The notes beneath the pieces were generated by a model, which was not told where the DNA came from, made no database searches, and saw only the letters and a program-made list of their open reading frames with translations. Position numbers and translations under genes: made by a program. 7,192 nucleotides of DNA from Desulfobacteraceae bacterium. Lineage in GTDB: Bacteria; Desulfobacterota; DSM-4660; Desulfatiglandales; Desulfatiglandaceae. The stretch is from NCBI GenBank assembly GCA_030589225.1, contig JAUUWD010000076.1, positions 1 through 7,192 on the forward strand, in the 5' to 3' direction. Positions 1-5,357 of the stretch are shown here, one piece after another (positions within the stretch are counted from its first letter, which is position 1; each line of letters begins with the position of its first letter).

Positions 1-1
1 C

Positions 2-370
2 CAGCGTCTTGGAGGATGGGAGATTTCCCTTAGTGCTCCTTTTGGCGATGATTCGAGAGAGGCCTATGGTGCTCTTCTGCCAGACCCGGGTATGAGCACT
101 GATGAGCAGCTTTCTAAAAATCAAAGGCGGCAGATCTTAACACAGAAGCTCAGGGAGTTTCGTAGGACACTTTCCGGGAATAAAGCTGATATTTTTGATA
201 ACCGGATTATGGCAGAAAAGCCCTTGACCCTCCAAGAGCTTGGAGACAAATATCATATATCACGGGAGAGAGTTCGCCAAATCCAGGAAAAAATTACTAT
301 CAATATCAGAAAGTGGCTCAAAGAACAGATCCCGGATTTTGAAGAAGAGTATTCTGACTTTATAAAATGA
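2..370 (+). CDS. rpoH: RpoH-like RNA polymerase sigma factor (sigma-32 family), 3' end only
   Basis: This is the C-terminal 122 residues of a sigma factor. The reading frame is open to the left edge, so the start lies outside the window; the ATG at 92 is internal. The visible part begins with a stretch (GGWEISLSAPFGDD) like the segment before region 4 in the RpoH group. It ends in a clear sigma region 4.2 helix-turn-helix, with LTLQELGDKYHISRERVRQI at about residues 79-98 of the fragment, the part that reads the -35 element. Sigma-32 family members direct transcription of heat-shock and envelope-stress genes. The RpoH assignment over RpoD or RpoS rests on the short tail after region 4.2 and the linker style; the diagnostic RpoH box would lie upstream of the window. 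The next gene starts 57 bp downstream with no terminator seen between them, so read-through is possible. Confidence 0.85.
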   Translation, partial: QRLGGWEISLSAPFGDDSREAYGALLPDPGMSTDEQLSKNQRRQILTQKLREFRRTLSGNKADIFDNRIMAEKPLTLQELGDKYHISRERVRQIQEKITINIRKWLKEQIPDFEEEYSDFIK

Positions 371-417
371 GAATTGCTGGAACTTTTGTAGTCTCCTCGA
401 CTTGGTGTCAGGGGGAT

Positions 418-422
418 GAGGG
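418..422 (+). promoter_or_regulatory. Ribosome binding site selecting the start of the TPR lipoprotein
   Basis: GAGGG at 418-422 lies 5 nt before the ATG at 428. The earlier in-frame ATG at 416 has only a G-run touching it, with no spacer, and the later ATG at 452 has no Shine-Dalgarno match. This favours 428 as the start. Confidence 0.6.
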
Positions 423-427
423 CAAAA

Positions 428-2263
428 ATGCAATCATCACGCACACATAAAATGAAAGAAGAACCCGCAACCCGTAACCCGCAACCCGTAACCCGCAATG
501 AGTTAGCCTCATGCGGATACCGGAGGCTTACAGGCGTTCTATCACTTTTCCTTGTAATAGGACTCGTCTCAGGATGTTTTGGGCTTGCACCCCGGGTCAC
601 ACCTTTGGAGTCCGTGTCGCCTGAAGCTGGAAGAAGAGTATCCCCTGAAGAAATGGACAATGTCCTGGAGGCCTACAAAAATTTTGCATTGGCCTCCATT
701 GCCGTGACGCATGGCAACCCCCAGGATGCGCGGAAATATCTTTCCAGGGCCATCGAACAAGACCCGGAATCCGCTTATCTCTGCACAAAAATGGCTTTGC
801 TTCTTAAAAGCATGAAAGACTACCCGGGTGCTTTAAAATATGCGCTCAGAAGTGAAGACCTGGAGCCTGAAAATGTGAGAAGCAAGATACTTCTTGCCGA
901 TCTTTATGCCCTCATGGGTGACGATGACATTGCCATAGAACAGTACCGCAAGGCCGTGGACCTTGATCCGGAAAACGACCGGATAAGACTTCTTCTAACT
1001 ACCATTCTAATTAAAAAGGAACAATCCGACGAGGCGCTCAACCAGTTGGAAATAATATTAGAACGGAATCCCGAACTTGTCATCGCTCATTATTACCGGG
1101 GAAGGATTAACTTGGAAAAAAGTCGTCATGCAGAGGCTGAACAGGCATTCCTTGAGGCACTGAGACTCAATGAGACCCTGGAACCCGCCATGTTTGATCT
1201 GGGAACGCTCTATCAGATGACTGACAGAAACGTGGATGCGGTTGAGATCTATGAGAAATTGTTGGAGCTTTATCCTGACAATATGGGGGCCAGAAAAAGG
1301 CTGGTGGATCTGTACTTTAAGCTCGGTCAAAAAGAGAAGGCTGAACAGCAAACAGAAGAAATCAAAGAGCATTCAAAGCCTGGTGAACCAGGAAGGCAGG
1401 CCCTTGGCCTAATTTATCTTAGACAGGGAAAGCTCGATGAATCCATAGAGGAATTAAACCTGATTGTTTCCGCCTGGCCGGGTGATTACAAATCCAGGTA
1501 CTATCTCGGTACAGCCTATGAAGAAAAAGGGGATATTGATAAAGCCCTGGAGCACTTCGGCCAGATCAAGCCAGAGTCAAAGTATTTCTTAAGTGCTCAA
1601 ATGCATATGGGGTATCTCCTCAGTGATCAGAAAAAATATGACGAAGCCATCAGGGTCATCGAAAAAGCCATTACGCTGAAAAAAGAAAAGATTGAGCTCT
1701 ATTTGATGCTGGCGTCAGTTTATGAAACAAAGGAGGAATACGAGAAAGCCATCGATGTTGTTAAAAACGGGCTAAGACAGGATGAGAAAAACCTTGATCT
1801 TATATTCCGTCTCGGCGTACTTCTCGATAAGTCCGGCGATAAGGCGTCATGTCTAAAGCAGATGAAGCGGATCGTGGAAATGGATCCCGAACACGCGGAC
1901 TCATTAAACTACATAGGGTATACATACGCAGACAAAGGGATAAAGCTGGATGAGGCTATGGAACTGATCCAGAAGGCCTTAAAATTAAAGCCTGAAAGCG
2001 GTTACATAATAGATAGCCTGGGATGGGTCTATTTCAGGAAAGGTTTGTATGATGAAGCACTCCGTTACTTAGAAAAGGCTGCAAAGCTGACTCCTGAAGA
2101 CCCAACTATTAATGAACATCTTGGCGACGTCTACTTTAAAAAGAAAGACTTCAAGAAGGCCCTCATATATTACAAAAAAGCCCTTTCACTGAAACATCCC
2201 GAAGAAAAAAAGATAAAACAAAAAATAATTGAGGTTGAACTGCTTCTTAAAGGAAAAAATTGA
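428..2263 (+). CDS. TPR-repeat outer-membrane lipoprotein, LbcA-like (probable protease adaptor)
   Basis: This 611-residue protein has a hydrophobic signal segment at about residues 36-49 and a good lipobox (VSGC, lipid-modified Cys50, codon 575-577). Phe at +2 is compatible with outer-membrane sorting. From about residue 70 to the end it is almost entirely tetratricopeptide repeats, roughly 14-15 units with the usual A/Y/G spacing and P at helix ends (for example DPEN, KPES, TPED). Such solenoids bind partner proteins. A TPR lipoprotein directly before lolB is also the arrangement in Pseudomonas, where LbcA (PA4667) activates the C-terminal processing protease CtpA. That role here is inference from size, architecture and synteny. 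Oddly, about 35 residues precede the signal segment and are partly encoded by a heptamer repeat. No in-frame ATG, GTG or TTG lies between that repeat and the signal segment. The start could also be 416 or 452. The stop overlaps the next gene's TTG. Confidence 0.85.
   Translation: MQSSRTHKMKEEPATRNPQPVTRNELASCGYRRLTGVLSLFLVIGLVSGCFGLAPRVTPLESVSPEAGRRVSPEEMDNVLEAYKNFALASIAVTHGNPQDARKYLSRAIEQDPESAYLCTKMALLLKSMKDYPGALKYALRSEDLEPENVRSKILLADLYALMGDDDIAIEQYRKAVDLDPENDRIRLLLTTILIKKEQSDEALNQLEIILERNPELVIAHYYRGRINLEKSRHAEAEQAFLEALRLNETLEPAMFDLGTLYQMTDRNVDAVEIYEKLLELYPDNMGARKRLVDLYFKLGQKEKAEQQTEEIKEHSKPGEPGRQALGLIYLRQGKLDESIEELNLIVSAWPGDYKSRYYLGTAYEEKGDIDKALEHFGQIKPESKYFLSAQMHMGYLLSDQKKYDEAIRVIEKAITLKKEKIELYLMLASVYETKEEYEKAIDVVKNGLRQDEKNLDLIFRLGVLLDKSGDKASCLKQMKRIVEMDPEHADSLNYIGYTYADKGIKLDEAMELIQKALKLKPESGYIIDSLGWVYFRKGLYDEALRYLEKAAKLTPEDPTINEHLGDVYFKKKDFKKALIYYKKALSLKHPEEKKIKQKIIEVELLLKGKN
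462..496 (+). repeat. Five tandem AACCCGY heptamers inside the coding region
   Basis: There are five exact 7-bp units AACCCG(C/T), alternating C,T,C,T,C, followed by a degenerate AATGAG. They lie inside the TPR lipoprotein frame between the start codon and the signal peptide, and encode an Asn/Pro/Thr/Arg-rich linker. Seven is not a multiple of three, so gain or loss of one unit would shift the frame. Confidence 0.9.
2249..2254 (+). promoter_or_regulatory. Ribosome binding site supporting a TTG start for the LolB-like gene
   Basis: AAAGGA at 2249-2254 lies 5 nt before the TTG at 2260. It sits inside the last codons of the TPR gene, and the TTGA overlap suggests coupled translation. Confidence 0.65.
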
Positions 2264-3063
2264 ATCTGAACAAACAAATTCCCCTAGGTGTATTCTTTTT
2301 TTTGCTTTTTGCTTCTTTTTTTTTCCAATGCTGCGCCCCTGTCTCCGTTCAGCAACCATCTCGTCCTTTTAACCATAAGAAAATCACCGATCTTATTTCC
2401 ATGAGCCGGGAACAGGAAAGGCGAGTCCATGCACTCTTCTCTTCAGGTCGCTTAACGATCAAAGGGCGCGGTTCGGAAGCCGAACTGAATACTCTAATCG
2501 CTGGTGTTAGGGATTCAGGCAAAATCAAAATTGAAATCACACATCCCTGGGGTCGCCCACTTCTTCATATCCTCCTCAATGAAAAGAGATTCCAAATCCT
2601 TTCCTTCAGGGAGAAGAGATATTATTCCGGGTACCTTGGGTCTTTTGATCCATCGGGGTTTTTCCCGGGCATGTTAGACCCCGATCAGATATGGACCTTT
2701 GTAAGGGGATATCCGGTTATACGGAAACATAATCGCGCTGTTTCTCTGAAAGAAAATCAGGCCACACTTCTAAACACAAATGGGGTATTTGTGCAGGTCA
2801 TTGATTTTCATCCACAAAGCAGTACCCCATGTTCGGTGTTTTTTCCCGGGCAGGACATAAAAATTACGTTTTCAAACTTTCAAAATGAGGATGGCATTTA
2901 TTATGCGCGGAAAGTAGGGCTAAACGATCCTCGAACTGGCAGTCAACTGACATTTGACCTGAAACAGGTGGTTTTCAATAAGGCTATACCGAAAGAAATC
3001 TTCCAACTTGAAAAACCAGCGGGCTTTGAAACCATGTTACCCCAGGGCATGGAGGAGAGGTAA
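2260..3063 (+). CDS. lolB: LolB-like outer-membrane lipoprotein (LolA/LolB fold)
   Basis: This 267-residue protein begins with a short basic N-terminus and a Phe-rich hydrophobic segment (residues 9-23), followed by Cys24-Cys25. The mature part starts with a helical stretch and then SSGRLTIKGRG, IKIEITHPWGRPLLHILL and FQILSFREKRYYSG (residues 62-124), an alternating beta pattern typical of LolA/LolB-type barrels. It ends with a strand pattern and a final IFQLEKP. LolB accepts lipoproteins from LolA and inserts them in the outer membrane. Sequence alone gives only a superfamily-level match, and a DUF4292-type lipoprotein is an alternative. The preceding TPR lipoprotein supports LolB, since the same pair occurs in Pseudomonas. 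The lipobox (FFQC or FQCC) is poor. The TTG start is supported by the 4-bp overlap and the RBS. The usual following gene, ispE, is absent here. Confidence 0.7.
   Translation: MNLNKQIPLGVFFFLLFASFFFQCCAPVSVQQPSRPFNHKKITDLISMSREQERRVHALFSSGRLTIKGRGSEAELNTLIAGVRDSGKIKIEITHPWGRPLLHILLNEKRFQILSFREKRYYSGYLGSFDPSGFFPGMLDPDQIWTFVRGYPVIRKHNRAVSLKENQATLLNTNGVFVQVIDFHPQSSTPCSVFFPGQDIKITFSNFQNEDGIYYARKVGLNDPRTGSQLTFDLKQVVFNKAIPKEIFQLEKPAGFETMLPQGMEER
2296..2324 (+). repeat. Poly-T tracts (T8, T5, T9) in the signal-peptide coding region
   Basis: Runs of eight T (2296-2303), five T (2306-2310) and nine T (2316-2324) encode the Phe-rich hydrophobic core of the LolB-like signal peptide. Homopolymers of this length can slip during replication or transcription. 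Confidence 0.85.
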
Positions 3064-3111
3064 CTCACTCCTTCAGGGTAGCAATAGAACCTTTTCAGAC
3101 GCGGTTTTACG

Positions 3112-3129
3112 GGATACCTTGCGGTATCC
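3112..3129. promoter_or_regulatory. Perfect 7-bp palindrome next to a promoter (possible operator)
   Basis: GGATACC, TTGC, GGTATCC form an 18-bp inverted repeat whose right end touches the -35 hexamer of the promoter at 3130. No T-run follows, so an intrinsic terminator for the upstream gene is unlikely. The position fits an operator for a dimeric regulator; the regulator is unknown. An RNA hairpin at the end of the LolB-like transcript is the alternative. Confidence 0.5.
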
Positions 3130-3158
3130 TTGACACAACATAAATCGTTCCTTATAGT
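3130..3158 (+). promoter_or_regulatory. Strong sigma70-type promoter for the methyltransferase (and perhaps lptG)
   Basis: A consensus -35 TTGACA (3130-3135), a 17-bp spacer and -10 TATAGT (3153-3158, five of six matches) form the best promoter seen in the window. Transcription would begin near 3165, leaving a leader of about 140 nt before the ATG at 3305 that includes the AACC-type repeats. Confidence 0.7.
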
Positions 3159-3233
3159 GCCAACATTTTGTAGGCGGTCACAAGTTCAGGGGTCACCGTT
3201 TGAACTCACGAATCAACAGTGCTGGTTTTCGGT

Positions 3234-3270
3234 GAACCCTCAACCTTTGAACCTTGAACCTCTGAACCCG
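3234..3270 (+). repeat. Degenerate tandem AACC-type 7-8-bp repeats
   Basis: Successive units GAACCCT, CAACCTTT, GAACCTT, GAACCTCT and GAACCCG are followed by a diverged TGAGCGG. The unit resembles the AACCCGY heptamers at 462-496 in length and core (AACC), but is more degenerate. It lies in the presumed leader of the methyltransferase gene. Confidence 0.75.
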
Positions 3271-3304
3271 TGAGCGGTTACCATCTTTCACGAAAGTAGA
3301 TCCT

Positions 3305-3883
3305 ATGGAGCTTATAAACAAGGTCTTTAATCACCCCGGACTACGAAAAGCACTGGTAAAAAGCAGGATTTTTCTGGGGATTGTATTTCTTATTCTCATA
3401 TTGATTTACGGCCGACTGGAGCAGTATTTTCTAGCCTTTGCTGTTTCTATTTCTGGGGAATTGATCCAAATATGGTCATCAGGCAGCCTGGAAAAGAACA
3501 AGGTACTTACTGTGAAAGGTCCCTATAGTCTGGTCAGGAATCCAATGTATTTAGGAAGATTCCTGGTTATTTTAGGTGGTATACTTTTATTAGGTAATAT
3601 TTATTTCGTTTTAGCCTATGTGGTGATGTACTATTTTTATATGGCTAACCGTGTAAAAAGGGAAGAGAAGCATCTGGGAAAGATTTTTGGAGAACCCTAC
3701 AGGATATATTGCAGTGAGGTGAATAAATTTATTCCGAATTTCAGGGTTTATGAAAAAGGCGAGTTGGTCTTTTTCCGATTCAATATCTTATTTCACAATA
3801 ATGAACACCTCAATTTTTTGGCTGTGATAGGCTTTTATATTATCTTCTATGTTTGTAACCCAATGATAAATTCGTTTTTTTGA
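3305..3883 (+). CDS. ICMT/PEMT-family integral-membrane methyltransferase
   Basis: This 192-residue membrane protein carries the isoprenylcysteine carboxyl methyltransferase family signature: KGPYSLVRNPMYLG at 71-84, REEKHL at 119-124, FGEPYRIY at 128-135 and a final FIP at 142-144. In this family these segments form the S-adenosylmethionine and substrate site at the membrane face. Hydrophobic segments lie at about 22-35, 41-57, 85-112 and, after the catalytic part, 170-186. The last one, with a loop at 145-169, extends past the usual end of short bacterial members. Bacterial homologues methylate diverse lipophilic substrates, so the substrate cannot be named. The ATG at 3305 has only a weak purine stretch upstream. 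The LPS-related gene 46 bp downstream hints at an envelope lipid substrate, which is inference only. Confidence 0.85.
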   Translation: MELINKVFNHPGLRKALVKSRIFLGIVFLILILIYGRLEQYFLAFAVSISGELIQIWSSGSLEKNKVLTVKGPYSLVRNPMYLGRFLVILGGILLLGNIYFVLAYVVMYYFYMANRVKREEKHLGKIFGEPYRIYCSEVNKFIPNFRVYEKGELVFFRFNILFHNNEHLNFLAVIGFYIIFYVCNPMINSFF

Positions 3884-3915
3884 ACAGTCTGTAGCTTTTA
3901 AGAGAACGATTTGCC

Positions 3916-3919
3916 GGAG
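3916..3919 (+). promoter_or_regulatory. Ribosome binding site for the lptG TTG start
   Basis: GGAG at 3916-3919 precedes the TTG at 3930 by 10 nt, a long but workable spacing. The GTG at 3936 is directly abutted by GAGG with no spacer and would remove the conserved N-terminal residues, so TTG is preferred. Confidence 0.5.
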
Positions 3920-3929
3920 TAATAACCAA

Positions 3930-5006
3930 TTGAGGGTGCTGACAAGATATTTCTGCAAAGAGTTTTTCAAGCTTCTATCGCTGGTCCTGACTGTCTCTCT
4001 GTCCATATATCTGATAATAGAATTTGTCCAAAGGCTAAATGATTTCCTGGATGTGCACGTACCGATGAGGGTGATGTTTTTGTTCCTACTTTACAAAACC
4101 CCCTTCATAATAACTCAGATGCTACCTGTGTCCACATTGATCGCGATTATTGTCATGTTCTCCCTCATGAAAAAGAACAACGAGATCACAGCAATGAAAG
4201 CGTGTGGAATAAGTATCTTCGAGATCTCAAAGCCGGTTATTTTTGTTTCCATACTTGTCGGAGCCATCATGTTTCTGTTTTCCGAGCTAATTGTCCCATA
4301 CGCCAGTTCCAGGAGTAATGAGATATGGAATGTAGAAGTGAAGAAAAAGGACCCGACACGGTTTTATGGACATGATCATATTTGGTACAGGGGAACTGAT
4401 GCCTTCTATCTGATCAGGCGCTTTGACAGCAAAAGGAATGTGATGGCTGATCTCAGTTTGTATTTCTTTGACAAATCGTTTCAGCTAATCAAAAGAATAG
4501 ATGCACGCAAAGGGATCTGGACCGGGCATAATTGGAAAATACTGGAAGGCATTGTACAGGAGGCAAAAGAGGAAGGTGGATACAGCCTCATGAAATTTGA
4601 CGAAATTCAAATAGAACTCCCGGAAGGGCCTGAGGTTTTCGTCAGACCTGTCAGAAAGCCAGAGGAGATGAGTTATTGGCAACTGAAGCGATATGCTAAA
4701 AGAGTTCGACTTGAAGGCTATGATGATACTGAATATCTGGTTGATATGAATATTAAATTAGCGCTCCCTTTGGTTAATCTTTTAATGGTATTGATAGGGA
4801 TTCCTGTTGCCCTGGGGATAAAGAGAGGAGGAACTCCGCTCGCTGTATCCCTGGGCGTAGGGCTCTGTTTCCTTTATTTGATCAATCTTGGGTTTTTACG
4901 GTCGCTCGGCCTTTCAGGGCTGTTGCCACCAGTTCTTGCGGCCTGGTCAGCAAATGTGATTTTTTTCTTTTTAGGCATCTACATGATGATGCGTCTAAAG
5001 GCATGA
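3930..5006 (+). CDS. lptG: LPS export ABC transporter permease, LptG type
   Basis: This 358-residue permease has the family's usual length and layout. The conserved N-terminus LTRYFCKEFFK is followed by transmembrane segments at about 14-34, 54-78 and 101-124, a periplasmic beta-jellyroll-like region (about 125-270), and three more segments at about 275-296, 302-325 and 334-354. The coupling segment MLPVSTLIA...KKNNEITAMKACGIS (64-95) is the hallmark of the YjgP/YjgQ family and contacts the LptB ATPase. LptF and LptG form a heterodimer that extracts LPS from the inner membrane and passes it to LptC/LptA. LptG is preferred over LptF because of the N-terminus and the C-terminal KLALPLVNLLMVLIGIPVAL region, but the choice is not certain. 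No lptF, lptB, lptC or lptA is in the window. The TTG start matches the family N-terminus. The gene probably shares the upstream methyltransferase transcript. Confidence 0.88.
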   Translation: MRVLTRYFCKEFFKLLSLVLTVSLSIYLIIEFVQRLNDFLDVHVPMRVMFLFLLYKTPFIITQMLPVSTLIAIIVMFSLMKKNNEITAMKACGISIFEISKPVIFVSILVGAIMFLFSELIVPYASSRSNEIWNVEVKKKDPTRFYGHDHIWYRGTDAFYLIRRFDSKRNVMADLSLYFFDKSFQLIKRIDARKGIWTGHNWKILEGIVQEAKEEGGYSLMKFDEIQIELPEGPEVFVRPVRKPEEMSYWQLKRYAKRVRLEGYDDTEYLVDMNIKLALPLVNLLMVLIGIPVALGIKRGGTPLAVSLGVGLCFLYLINLGFLRSLGLSGLLPPVLAAWSANVIFFFLGIYMMMRLKA

Positions 5007-5080
5007 TCTCTGACCGTTAATCGTTTAACCCTTGTTGGAACCTGAGATTTTTCAGCAATTCTCATTGTGCTTCCCATCTG

Positions 5081-5305
5081 GCAGGCCCGCGGGGTCTCTT
5101 TTTAAAGGCCGCAAATGCCTATTTCATTCTATTGAACGGCAGCGTAGCCTTGAAATTCGTTATAGGACAGCCCCAAAGGAGAGTCTCCGTTGCAACTGAC
5201 GCCTTCTCTGCCTGCTCGGAGCTTTTATTCAAAGCCACAGGGGCGTTCGACAAGCTGTGTAAGAATTTGTCTTGCGGCCTTTAAAAAGAGACCCCACGGC
5301 CCTGC
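5081..5305. repeat. 225-bp element with 34-bp terminal inverted repeats (MITE-like or large RNA hairpin)
   Basis: The left arm 5081-5114 and right arm 5272-5305 are reverse complements at 32 of 34 positions; the inner 24 bp (5091-5114 with 5272-5295) match exactly. The 157-bp interior has no convincing ORF but contains smaller palindromes, such as GGAGA-g-TCTCC at 5178-5188 and CTCCG/CGGAG at 5185-5189 and 5217-5221. This shape fits a miniature inverted-repeat transposable element or a transcribed long hairpin. No clear target-site duplication is visible at the arm ends, and the transposase family cannot be named. The element could also act as a transcription end for lptG. Confidence 0.75.
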
Positions 5306-5324
5306 ATTAGCAAGGTCTAAAGGT

Positions 5325-5330
5325 TATAAT
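5325..5330 (+). promoter_or_regulatory. Possible -10 box for the lipid A acyltransferase
   Basis: A perfect TATAAT lies 27 bp before the ATG at 5358. The matching -35 position, at the outer edge of the right inverted arm, is poor (about two of six), so the promoter is weak or needs an activator. The call rests on the -10 and its position. Confidence 0.35.
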
Positions 5331-5357
5331 TAGAATTGCTGGAGATTTCTAAATCGT

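Larger units (their letters stand above)
5007..5357. other. 351-bp intergenic region between lptG and the acyltransferase
   Basis: No plausible coding frame is seen. Near its left end is a small hairpin (GTTAA 5016-5020, TTAAC 5025-5029) without a T-run. Most of the region is the inverted-repeat element at 5081-5305. A second, shorter inverted pair flanks that element: CAGCAATTCT at 5053-5062 and AGAATTGCTG at 5332-5341. A TATAAT box lies at 5325. Confidence 0.7.

Noticed and set aside
370..381. 12-nt sequence AGAATTGCTGGA found at 370-381 and again at 5332-5343, each time shortly before a gene
   Set aside because: A few exact 12-mer matches are expected by chance in a 7-kb window; the second copy is better explained by the inverted pair around the element.
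462..496. Heptamer tract considered as a CRISPR or iteron-like array
   Set aside because: Units are 7 bp with no spacers, lie in a coding frame, and there is no replication gene or cas gene nearby.
253..660. 135-codon minus-strand frame across the rpoH end and the TPR gene start
   Set aside because: It overlaps sigma region 4.2 and the lipoprotein signal on the other strand; its Pro/Ser/Arg-rich translation is explained by the reverse of the heptamer repeat.
3112..3131. Palindrome read as an intrinsic terminator of the LolB-like gene
   Set aside because: The stem is only 7 bp and is followed by TTGACACAAC rather than a T-run.
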